Source: Apostichopus japonicus (taxonomy: Eukaryota > Echinodermata > Holothuroidea > Aspidochirotida > Stichopodidae). From it: a stretch of DNA of 64,000 nt. Shown piece after piece: positions 1-11,500 of the stretch (its first letter is position 1; each line of letters opens with the position of its first letter). Under the pieces are notes generated by a model that was not told the DNA's origin, did not search any database, and was given only the letters and a program-made list of their open reading frames with translations. The DNA lies in assembly GCF_037975245.1 (NCBI RefSeq), contig NC_092569.1, positions 23,694,168 through 23,758,167 on the forward strand, given 5' to 3'. Made by a program: the position numbers and the translations under genes.

Positions 1-484
1 ATGATATTCTTATTTTCCACCATCTCATGCCACTTTCTTACGAAACAAGATAAGTCTATAGTCCAAACTGTAGTGCAAACTAACCAGAAAGAGGGCTTAA
101 TTAAATACAATTCTATTTCCATTTAATTGAACTCACTTTACAGCATTTATATTAATACAAAATTGTCACTAAATATCCTTCATATCCTTTCAAGGTAAGA
201 CAATGCAAGATACAAAGCAACCAACTACTGCAGTCACTACTGAACCACAAAGCACTACTCTAGGTAAGTAACATAGTATGTTAGTAATAATATCATGTAA
301 TAATATAAGTGACCAGTTATGATTTAATTAACATGCTTTCTTTAAAGTTATAATTAGCTTTCCGCCGTTTAGTTCATATAAGGATGTTACTACATGGAAA
401 TATATAAAAAAGAAATCATGAGATTTCAATGCTAAACTGCTCTTATCTCCATGCAGGTTCTTTGCTGTATACGTGTCCTCCGAA

Positions 485-837
485 CAAGGGCGTAGGAACC
501 GGGGGGCTGAAAAACATGGGGGGCGGAAGTATCATTCCGCCCCCCCCCCGCTTCGCAAGTCAGAATACCCCTTTTTCATTTCCAAATGAGAAAAAAAATC
601 TCATTTGGAGCACCAAATTGCATCTAAGGCCAGGTGAAAATGCAATATTATTTACAAAATGGAGTGGGTTTTGAAGTATGTTATATTGCACCAAATTGCA
701 TCTGAGGCCACCTGGAAATGCAAAAAAAATATCCAAAGGGGGAGAGGGACACCCCCTCCCCTTAGACCCCTCCCCCAGGCCGGCCATCAGTCTTCAGCCC
801 CCCCCCCCCTACTCAAAAGTACCTTCCTACGCCACTG
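485..837. mobile_element. hAT-like MITE inserted in TIL exon of FReD pseudogene
   Basis: The ends are imperfect terminal inverted repeats, CAAGGGCGTAGGAA on the left and TTCCTACGCCACTG on the right, matching the CAGTGGCGTAG terminus seen again at 61091. It is flanked by a perfect 8-bp target duplication CCTCCGAA (477-484 and 838-845), as expected for hAT elements. The exon sequence continues in register after the second target copy, so the insertion is exact. The interior is rich in C and G homopolymers and has no coding capacity. Confidence 0.8.
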
Positions 838-864
838 CCTCCGAACATGATCTATGGAAACTGC

Positions 865-890
865 CAGTGGCGTAGGAAGGTACTTTTGAG
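865..890. mobile_element. 26-bp hAT MITE end remnant at an exon-exon fusion
   Basis: CAGTGGCGTAGGAAGGTACT onwards is the exact reverse complement of the right end of the MITE at about 812-837. It sits where the TIL exon breaks off (after 864) and the next exon begins (891). The rest of the TIL exon and the following intron, present in the copy at 11239-11550, are missing here. The pair forms a hairpin whose stem is the MITE end and whose loop is exon sequence. Confidence 0.7.
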
Positions 891-939
891 AATGGAGAAA
901 CATACGTTAACGAAAACTGCACCCAGAAGTGTTCCTGTA

Positions 940-1349
940 CAGCCAATACTCATAGCTAGTACAGTAACTACTGTTCATGTTCCACAACCGTGCATCAGTA
1001 ACTACTGCGCTGTGTTCGTAACACGGCAACATGTGTTCCAGGTGGCACAGTAATTACTGCAAGTGTTTTCTTACTGCAAATTTTAAAAATTTAAAAATTA
1101 AAATTTTAATTTTTAAAGTTTAAAATTTACATTTAAAATATTTAAAAATTTAAAAAAATTAAGATTTTTTTTTTAAATTACTGCAAATTGTCACCTGTCG
1201 GACTCGTGGTTCAACGTGTAACAGCTTTCCAGTAATTACTGTGCCAACTGTAACACATGTTACCGTGTTGCGAACACAGCGCAGTAGTTACTGATGCACG
1301 GTTGTGGAACATGAACAGTAGTTACTGTACTAGCTATGAGTATCGGGTG
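940..1349. mobile_element. Foldback MITE with arms of about 120 bp
   Basis: Left arm (940 to about 1060) and right arm (about 1229-1349) are inverted copies. The left reads CAGCCAATACTCATAGCTAG inward and the right is its near complement ending in CTATGAGTATCGGGTG. They flank a very AT-rich core (about 1080-1185). Target duplication TCCTGTA occurs at 933-939 and 1350-1356. It interrupts a Cys-rich FReD exon. A relative lies at 39186-39608. I cannot assign a superfamily. Confidence 0.75.
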
Positions 1350-3980
1350 TCCTGTAGCAATAACCGATTGATTTGTGAGGATGACTACAACTGCTGTGTG
1401 TGATGTCAAGAGTTAAGTACGACAGTGTTATTGTAATGAGGGATACGAAGGTGACGGTGAAATTTGTGAATCCTTGTATACATACTGACAGGATGTTTAT
1501 GACGCTGGACATAAGCAAGATGTCGTTTATACAATCAAGCCTACTGGATGGCCTGGTTCACCATTCAACGTAACTTGTAAAATGGAAAACGACCGTAAGT
1601 CTTTATTGAACACTATGAATGTTTCAATATGTGAGGTATAATGATTTAGTCTATAGCAGACGCTAATGGAGAGTACGAGTTTCTGTTTTCGGTTTTGTTG
1701 CACTTTTATAATTCCTTACCAGGGATTGAGTATAACTTAAAAATACTTTAGTAGATGAAAAGGGTGACAATCCTAAAAAAAACTGCCCTCCCCATAAAGG
1801 AAGAAAGCAAGACAAGTCCTACGTTCTTTATACTGAAATAACATTTGTTAAATATATATTCATTCGGTATTTCGTAAGTTAAGTTTGCCTGCTAGTATGC
1901 TTCAACTGCTCGCCCATCATTAACTTTCATTACTTTTACCCGTGTTTCAACGTCGTACCGATGGCTCTACTACTTTTTATCAAAACTGGACTGCGTACAA
2001 AGAAGAGTTTGGTGACAGCAGGAACTTATGGCTGGGAAATGAAAAGCTCCATTACTTGACGAACCAGAGAAACTACAAGCTTCGCTTTGACATCACTACT
2101 TCTAGTGGATCGGCTTTATATGCTGAATTTACAGAGTTTCGAATACAGTCTGAAAGCAACAACTACACAATGAATAAACTGGGCAGTAGCATTGGAAATA
2201 CAGGTTTTTTGCATATTTGTTATTTGCGCCTCTCCTTGGACAATAGGTCAAGTTAGAGTTACTTGTATGTTCACAATAAACTTCATGAGAAAATGGTCGT
2301 CACGGTTTCACCACATTTTGATGTTAAAACTTACGAACAAATTATGTATAAGTACACTTGAACAGAAACCCTTACAAAGAGGATTCGGTGAAACAACAAC
2401 AATCCCCCCTCCTCATTTCACACTTCACACTTCTCCGGTTGTATCGACGAGAAAATTATATAGTTTATAATCCATTTCAGGGTATGTATGATAAGTGTCA
2501 CGCATTAACTAGAAAGCAAAAATCGATAGAAACAGAACAAGTGATAAAGTAATACAAAATACAATGTTGTTGTTGATTTGACTCTCTCTCTTTCAACCAT
2601 CTCAAGTAGATGTAATTGACGTGAAAAAGCGCCTTTTTACTTACGCCAGTTTTGATTTTATCATCTTGAAAAAGCAAAGAACGTTTTCTTTCGAATGGGA
2701 TTTGAGCCAGTAATCTCAGGATTTCTTTACAAAAATCAATTTGCAAACAATCTCGTCCTATCTGGGCTCATTACTTTAAATAGACCGTATGATGTATATA
2801 GATATTTATCCTATCCAAATATCAATTCGATATCATTGGTATCATTGACAAAATACTGAAGTAGTCTGACCAGCAGATGAACATGGTCGTATGCAGAATA
2901 AGCAAGCATCAGTATAAGTGTAGGACATATTATGGAAGAGAAATACGACTATATATCTTCACAGAACCAGTAAAAGAGAATTAAAAATTGAGGGCGTGCA
3001 GTAAACACACACTACTAGCAGAATAATGATTAGTATAACATCTGTGAAACATTTAAATCAAAAAGAGCCATACACCGTGATTCAAGACAAAGACCACCCG
3101 AGACATATAGATAAAATAACAAATGTTAAACTATAATAACTAAAAATAAAAACTAGTTAATGGAAAGCCCAGGATTTAGTTCTCTGTTAGGACCCAATAC
3201 AATTTTTACTAATTTTATCATAATATTTAATATCAAAAGAAAACAAACTGTTGGCAAACTGCTTATTCACTAAAGAACCTGTGTAAAAGAATGTGTAATC
3301 GTAATAGGGCGTGACATCTCGATCCTTCTGTTACTGTAACTTCTCATTCGGCCTCTGAGGAGGATCCTGCTAGGATCTAAATGTCCGGCCCTTTTACTTT
3401 TACGCAATAATTAATATCAACAGACAATATTCTCTTGTTGGCAAGCATAGTTTGTATGTTCATATACATCAGTTTATTTAAATCCACCTCCATTCAGAAA
3501 GAAACATTATTAAAATAAAGAACATTAAAGAATAAATCAGCACTGACATGAAATATAATGAATTGTGAATCTCTTTCAAGGGAATCCTCCCCTACCTCCC
3601 CCACCCCCCTCCTTCTTCCCAGTATATTGTGAAACTGATTTATTAACAAAAGTGTGCAATATATCAGGATACTTACGCTTTGTTTATTGGACTAGCATTA
3701 ATCACTGATGGTTCTTGCTATCTTACCTCACAGGTAATTTTTCGTTGATAGCAGAGGAAAACAATTCAGCACGTATGACGGAGACAATGACGCAGGTGGT
3801 ACCTACAACTGTGCAGAGAAGCACAGAAGCGGCTGGTGGCACTCGAATACTAATTGGTGTCGGTGCTTTGTTAATGGCAATTGCGATTATTTCCAATACA
3901 GCAGCAGCTGTACGTCAGGTTGTACTTATGAAAACATCAATGGTGTCTACAATGGAGACAATGGAGAAAACATCATCTCT

Positions 3981-4418
3981 AATTTCAATTCAATTTCAAT
4001 TTCTTTATTCCAGTATAAATTATAAAATTTATAAATAGGACACATAAATATGATACATAAAAGACGTAAACATGTACAAAAATGAAAGCATGAACAAAAG
4101 TAAGAAAGGATTAGAAGTTTTAAAGATTAAAGATTAAAGGATTATAACAGAGATTCTAAGAACCCATTTTGAATATAAATGGCTGCTCTGTAGATAAATG
4201 AGTTCTTAAAAAGCATAATTCTAAAAGATGGCAAGATAGTAGGATTACGTAGATTGTACTTGCTGGTTCTATTGCACAGAGAGATCAACTCTGAGTGAAG
4301 TGGGTGATCTTTAGAATTATGTATATTCTTAGCTAGTCTTATGAATTCATTTTTAGCAGCATTTCTTACTTTACCAACCAGGCTTTCATAGTCGAGATTA
4401 AATATTTTTGAGCAGTAA
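3981..4418 (-). mobile_element. 5'-truncated LINE 3' end in last FReD exon
   Basis: Read on the minus strand this encodes the C-terminal end of a non-LTR reverse-transcriptase polyprotein (motifs LVGKVRNAAKNEFIRLAK and FKNSFIYRAAIYIQNG, then a stop). A short 3' UTR follows, ending in AATAAAG and an (ATTGA)-type tail at 3981-4010. Such short C-terminal segments and oligonucleotide-repeat tails are typical of CR1/L2-type LINEs. The right boundary is approximate because the exon there has diverged. Confidence 0.75.
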
Positions 4419-4736
4419 TGGTAACTGCAACCTCCAATTCGTTGAGATGAAAATTCGACCGTCCTCTTAACTTGATGAACAAGATGCCTGTGGAACTGAG
4501 CATTTTAGGAAACATTTTTCATAATTATTCAGAAGTTCAAAAAGTCTGACCAAACGGAGCGTGGTTGGAATAGTTTTTATGAAATACTTTTACTTGTGTG
4601 TAAATTTCATGTTTATTAAAGGTCATATTGGTTATAATTAAAATTGACTTCTCTAACTTTTTAACTTAAAAGCATAAACAATATAGATTAATGGGACAAT
4701 CGCTTTAGTATATAGTTTAAACATCTAGTAAAAATT

Positions 4737-4738
<2 letters not shown>

Positions 4739-4771
<33 letters not shown>
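4739..4771. repeat. (TA)n(GA)n microsatellite
   Basis: An alternating TA run is followed directly by about seven GA repeats. Nothing coding lies between here and the pseudogene end at 4470. Confidence 0.9.
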
Positions 4772-4772
<1 letters not shown>

Positions 4773-4832
4773 TTGGTTGGCGTCTATCTTGTCGCAGAGT
4801 GCTCTATGTCCATTGGACAGAGCGGAATATAT

Positions 4833-5131
<299 letters not shown>

Positions 5132-6361
5132 GTTAGGGACAGCTATATGTTATTGAGGTTTTCAACTAAGAGTGCGGATTTGTTTTTTGTTTTGATTTAT
5201 ATATATAAATGAATATATATTGCTGATTGAATGTATTGGTCTATTTTTGACTTGCTAAACCTTTCATTTTTCGAGGGTGGACATCACAATACGTGGTCTG
5301 CATTGATGTCATGATGGCAAATGTTTTCGAGAACTTTGCTTTTTCTATAACAATCTCCCGTTTGATGTATCCGTAAACCTGATAGGCCTACAGTCTGAAT
5401 ATTTGCTTAGTGGTCAACGTTCTCAGTACTTACAATTTCATCAAAATGAAACTTTTCTTTTTGTGGAAATTTTACTCTTCCCTGTGCATATGCAAGTAAA
5501 ATATTATGAGGAAAAAGAAAAACATTTTTTTCAGTTCAATTGCAGTGATAACATCATTCACTTTGCTGTAGTCAGATTCACAAATAACACAAAATTTGAA
5601 AACCTAATATGTGTACCAAACGAAATACTATGAGGATATTGTTTTGTCCTCAGGATTTAAAAACAAAATCCAGCATTTATATTTAGCAAGCAACTCCAGC
5701 AGTCGGATATCCCTTTAATACATACAATGATAGGCGTGTACCGATGATTATGATTAATATCTACATCTCCATGATTTTACTATCATATTCCATATTTAAT
5801 GGTAATATACTTACCCTATTTCTTGTAAGCACTATATAAGCTTTCGTACTAATTGAAAGTAACTCGACCGGATTTATTTGAATGTCATATAGCGCTTGTT
5901 TTCATAGAATATGGTCCATTTTTTACATAATGATGATACAAACAAAGAAGTGTCGTATTGTTTACATGTCCTTGCAATATTATTGCATCGATAATAGGTA
6001 CCTGTCAAACATGGAAACTAATGCATATAGTAACTTGGCAGAAACTCTTTTGCTGTTGATTAATTGTAGCTGCAGTGTCAACTCGTTCTCGACGACGTGA
6101 TTAAAGATTTAATGACCTTTTTTTAATTAAAAATTTAATTTGACAGATGAATACAGGTGGCATAAAGAGTATAAATTATATCCAAAAATAACACGCAGAC
6201 GTGGTATATGTTTTGATAATGATAATGATTGCCAAAGCTCATGTCATACATGATTCCATCGTAATCGCAACAGTAACAATAAACTTAGGCGAAGCTTCGA
6301 AACTTTGAGATAAAAAACGACACAAACAGCTAGACTATCTAAAGCGCTTAGTATCGATCTG

Positions 6362-6460
6362 TATATATGGATATCTGTATACACACACAGCCCACACACA
6401 CACACATATATATATATATTTATATATATATATATATATATATAAATATATATATATATT

Positions 6461-6505
<45 letters not shown>

Positions 6506-6546
6506 CCATATCCATATCCATATATATATATATCCATATATATATA

Positions 6547-6592
<46 letters not shown>

Positions 6593-6604
6593 TATATATA
6601 TATT

Positions 6605-6653
<49 letters not shown>

Positions 6654-6676
6654 ATATCCATATCCATATCCATATA
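6362..6676. repeat. Compound TA / TATCCA microsatellite
   Basis: CACACA then TA runs broken at intervals by TTTATA and by ATATCC hexamers. Two internal blocks look duplicated. Apparent open frames on both strands are low-complexity artefacts. Confidence 0.95.
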
Positions 6677-6929
6677 TAATTAGTAGCAATACAAGGTTTT
6701 AAGCACATTGCCCTTTCAGTTAAAATTTTTTTTTATCCCTTTCCGAGGGCAAAAGGAATATATTGGATGGTGATGGCAATGTGTATGTGTGTGTGGGGGG
6801 GGGGGGGGGTAGGACGTGTTCCCTAGCCTACTAAATTATCTCGTGATGTGAGTATCTTATTGGGAATTTTTTTACTGCGTTATACCCTACTTACCCCCAC
6901 CACACCACCCCGCCCCCCCCCATCACTTG

Positions 6930-8222
6930 GGAAGGCTAGAGCCAGCACTATTTAATTTACGTTATCATTACGTTATCCTCACGATGAGAGTACTCTCACA
7001 CATAATGATCGCATCTTGCACATCGCAGGTACGTCACATAATTGAGGATGCGGTGTTGACATATCTGCACAAAGTGTACTCTCATTTAGATAAAGGTAGA
7101 CAGTCTGCGAGATCTACTTTTATAGACTTTTCTATTGCATTGAACAAAATTGTCCTACACTTACTTACAGCTAAATTAATCGCATACGGTGTATCTTTCC
7201 GAATTACCCTATGGATTCATGATTTCCTTAGAAATAGACCTCAGAGGGGGAAGGCAGGCGATGTCTAATCAGGGGAAATGATTTTAAGTGTAGGTGCGCC
7301 TCGGGGCTGTGTCCTCTCCCCAGGATTTTTCCCTGTATACCAGCGTCTGTCAGAGTATGACCAGTGATTGTAGCGTCATCAAATATGCGGATGATACTGT
7401 CATTACTGGTTACCTGTCAGATGACATTGACTCATACGCCACCACGATTGCAAGGTTTGTCCAGTGGTGCGATGATCATTTGTTACAACTTAATGTGACA
7501 AAAACTAAGGAGCTGATTATAGATTTCCGTCGCAAGCCAGTAACTCACGCTCCCATCTATGTTCATGGGGAACAAGTAGAACAAGTAGATAAATATAAGT
7601 ACTTAGGAACCATGCTGAGTAACAAAATTGACTGGTCTAGTAATACCACAATTGTCCATAAGAAAGCCAATCAGAGGCTGTATTTCTTGAGAAAACTGAA
7701 GAACCTCAAAGTGGATAAAACAATCATGACCTTGTTTTATAAATCCCTCATTCAAAGTGTTTTGATGTATAACATAATTTGTTACTTTGCCAATGGTACA
7801 AGAATCGATGTGAAGATGCTTGAGCAATCCAGGAAAGTTGCTCAGCGGGTTAATTGGTGTTCACTGATAACTTCGTTAGAGTGCTTGTATCATGAGAGGG
7901 TCTGCAATAAATTGACACAAATCATGCAAGACCCAACACACCCTTTCTTTGAGCACTACATTTACAACCGCTCTGGACTGCGTTTATGCCCACCACGTAC
8001 ACTTAGGGCCCGCTACAGATGCTCATTTGTGCCTTATTCTATCCATATATTTAATTCACAAGAGAGAAGATAAGTTTCTTACTTGTAGGACTTGCTGTAT
8101 ATATCTTTTTATTACTGTATGTGTATCGCAGTCTATTGATACTTATACTATTGTTTTTTTCTTTTCTTTTACGACCTGTGTAAGCCGAATTTCCTATTCT
8201 GGAAAATAAATTCAATTCAATA
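6930..8222 (+). mobile_element. Decayed LINE, reverse-transcriptase C-terminal half
   Basis: The fragment spans the RT palm: a GAPRGCVLSP motif near 7293-7325, the catalytic KYADDTVITGY motif near 7381-7410, a KTKELIIDFRR segment and a KYKYLGTMLSN segment. The usual C-terminal tail (CSFVPYSIHIFN) ends at a stop at 8071-8073. The upstream part (6927-7268) holds a weak RT block ending in FLRNRPQ. It is inactive: a stop at about 7266 and a frameshift between about 7300 and 7326 separate the blocks, and the 5' half is missing. The 3' end is a GAAAATAAATTCAATTCAAT tail, like the LINE at 3981. I place it in the CR1/Jockey assemblage. Confidence 0.85.
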
Positions 8223-8501
8223 ATGCTGTGAACGAAATGGCCAGCGAGACAGCTCCAATTAGAGAGCTCTGTCACAAAACTTTCTCCAATGAAATTAACG
8301 ATGTGATCACCGTATCGCTTTATAATTGGTTCTCTAATATTTATGCATATTAATTTTTCATCCAGTGCTCTTGATTGGTACCCATATTTGCAAGATTAAG
8401 TTCCATGTGCTCTATTTAAGATATCGCAGCATCCAATAAGTTACAGATTACAGCTCAACGCCAAACATCAGTGACACGTAGAACGGTTAAACATAAGAAA
8501 G

Positions 8502-11500
8502 ATGAAGAGAAAGATGTTGTTTCAACTTTTCTTTTTGGAAGTGATCATCATCGGTACGGTGCAAGCCGGAAGTAAGTATTTCTCTTTCGTAATAACCAAA
8601 AATAATCCAGTTCCACAAAAACGGAGTAGAGTACGTTATGATGTTTTTTTTTTCTATTTTAAATGTAAATAGGATTAATAGGGTAAATAGGATACTGTAT
8701 TTGTCTTATTGAATTTAAGAAGAAAAAAAACTACAGATTAATCCCTGTTGTAACCTTCTATTTGCATCGCTGTATGGAAATTAAATTTTCTTTGGCAGCC
8801 TTCTTGCAGCTAACAAGATCATTTATATATCTCTATTTAGTTCCTTGCATACCCCTCTACACCCAGTTATGTTTCTATGCTATATCGGGATGAAATCATG
8901 ACATGATTCTGTCAGTGAGCCTATCTGCATTTACACACTTTTTCACTACTTCCTCAATTGGTTACAATAGATAGGCCTATAGTAACATTATATGGAATAG
9001 TATTTCATATTGGCAGTTAAGGTTCAAAGAATATCTGTACTCGGATGGAACTTTACTTAAGGAAAGGCTGCATGGTATAATAGTGTATACTATGCTAAGT
9101 ATATAGGCTTCGAACATGATATTAAGAGAACACTAACAACCTAACGTTTAATCTAGATCATAATAAAGAAACATAATCAAATGAGTTTAAATAATAACAA
9201 TTGTACACCAAAATATTTCTTTCATCGTCATCATCCCTTTTAACAACAGTGTGGATGATCTACATAACGGCTTCTTACTGAGAAGGTATTCCACGTTTGC
9301 TTTTACAGTTATTCGAGCAAACCAGTCGGAGCAAAACAGTCCGCGAATTCTGGACTGAGAGTGATAATGCATTTTTCAATTCTTCCCTCAATAGGCTTCG
9401 ATGCATGTACCCTATATTTTGTTTATACTTATTTAAGTTCCTAAAATATGTCATTTCTATGCTATCTGAAGTTCAATTTCTTAATCAAAATTCCCCATAT
9501 GTGTTCGATTCCAAGATATACACATTTGACGCTTTGATAAATCTGAGAAACTCATTAAATATATGCAAACTATGACATGGTGTGTTACGCTCATGAATAT
9601 TTCTTATTGAAGTCTTAATAAGTTATCTACCTAATTACAAGCCCACATATATCATTAGAATATTGAGACGTTTGAGTAATGTGACGAATAATGTGACTTT
9701 TCAAAGAAGACAATAAAATATTTCAAAAAATGGCATGTATTCAGTGGCCTTAAAAAGAAGGTTTTGATAACAAAGGGAAAACATAACAGAAACCTAGGCA
9801 GTCACTCCGTTTACATCATCAATGTACATAATGTTTATTCATAAATAAAACTAGAATTAAGAAAAGATTTGTAAATTGGTCAACTTCCTTTGATGGATTT
9901 TGATGGGAATTGCAGCTATTGTCATGGTTTCAAACGACTTTTAAAGTGATTAGGACAATGTTGTTCATAGGTGTTGGTAGACCTTTAAGGACGGTTAGCG
10001 CGCCGATGTACCGCTGGTGACGTCAGTCAATTCGAGTCCTGTCGTACCATCTGTGTCCATTGAATAACATAATCATTTCATTGTTGAAGCGACGAAATTA
10101 ATGATCATATTGGATTTTTTTCTGATCTTTTTCAATATTTCAGCTAAGTAAACAGTCTATGGTCCATAAATTTTATTCGTGCTTGAAAATAAAACATTTG
10201 AAATTATGTGTAAGGTCTAAAAGGGGGTTAAGGTTTACACACTAAATTCACCTGGATCCGCGCCTGACGTCACTGTGATTCGTTCATTTATTTATTTTTG
10301 TTTTTTTTTCACAAAATTCACAACTTTCAACAATATTATCAACATGGTCATGACAAAGTTTATAAGTAAATGATAGCTATCACTGTGTTTGTTATTTCAT
10401 GACAAGCTGGACGACTGTTAAACAATGTTCGCATTCGTTGTCTTGTCTTGTCTTATCTTGTTTTGTTTTTATCATAACTTGATTTTGTGGCTGAGGATCT
10501 TTTTACAGATTGTACGTGTAGCTGTTTCTGAGGTTAGTTTCTTCTTGTTTCTTATTCATAGAGTTGTGTGATTTTGCTGAGAAATTTCCATGTAAAGGAA
10601 GCCACTGTTTACCTTCACCTTGTAAAGGTAAGTAAAAAGTAAACAGAACACAGAATGTTGTCAAATTATTATTTATATATTATAAGAAGTTTAACATGCC
10701 ACAAAATGATGTTTCTGTTGTGCCTGTGGATTAGGTGGTTTTCAAACTTGACGTCTTCTTACCTCGTTTAATTTTTCATTTAAACCAAAACTACTAATAC
10801 AAAATACCATTGTTTGAGAGACAGCATTTAATATCGGTATGTGTTGGTTCGTTATAAAAATTGACAGTATTAGTCAACAAAAACTCATAAAAGCATACTT
10901 GAAATATTCATACTGTTTCAATCAAGACTTACGGTCCATCCTCCACCGATTTCCATTTTGCAAGATACGCTGAATGGTAAACCAAGCCATCCAGTTGGCA
11001 TGATTGTATAAACGCCATCTTGTGTATGTCCAGCGTCATAAACTTCCTGACAGTCTGTATACAATGACTCGCAAGTTTCACCGTCACCTTCGTATCCATC
11101 ATTACAATAACACTGTCGTACTTCATTCTCGACATCACACACAGCATTGGTATCACATCTGAAGCCTTCACAGATCAGTCGGTTATTGCTACAGGAACAC
11201 TTCTGGGTGCAGTTATCGTTAACGTATGTTTTTCCATTCTAGCACAGATCAAATGTAAAATTTTAAGTTTGAAGAACAAAACTGTTGTCAGATAAAATTT
11301 TAATTCTGTTATCAAATATCCATTAGAAATGTCATCTGACATTTAAATAGATGTCACAAAAACTCACCGATATAACCATGTTTGCCTCTGTAACGAAACA
11401 GCTGCATCTACTCGCACTGATACAGTAACTTCCATTTAGCATTAACCCAGCTTTGCAGATACAACCCGTGCTACCGAAACAGGTACTGTTACAAGCAGAC

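Larger units (their letters stand above)
195..4470 (+). pseudogene. Fibrinogen-related (FReD) gene, disrupted copy 1
   Basis: Exon remnants lie in the same order as in intact relatives: a Thr-rich linker exon (195-263, phase 1 to 1), a TIL-like exon beginning at 457, a VWC/EGF/FReD-N exon (891-1594), the middle FReD exon (1942-2203) and the last exon (3734-3980 plus 4419-4470). The middle exon is recognisable by FQRRTDGS, NLWLGNEK and YKLRFDI; the last by NCAEKHRSGWW and a terminal VEMKIRPSS. It is dead several times over. Exons are split by MITEs at 485-837 and 940-1349 and by a LINE at about 3981-4418. In-frame stops occur at 1414-1416 and 1486-1488. An 11-nt deletion removes the GGGW codons before the donor at 1594. 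The acceptor AG before 1942 is lost (CCCG instead of CAG), and the last exon has a one-base deletion relative to 16974-17281. Upstream exons, if any, lie left of the window. The intron 2204-3733 shows no further gene. Confidence 0.85.

Noticed and set aside
6927-8073. Host gene with a YADD polymerase motif
   Set aside because: All motifs and the 3' tail are those of a truncated LINE, with a stop and a frameshift between blocks.
9970-10060. tRNA-like GGTTAGCGCG ... CAATTCGAGTCC
   Set aside because: The B box is one base off and no A box or stem pairing is convincing.
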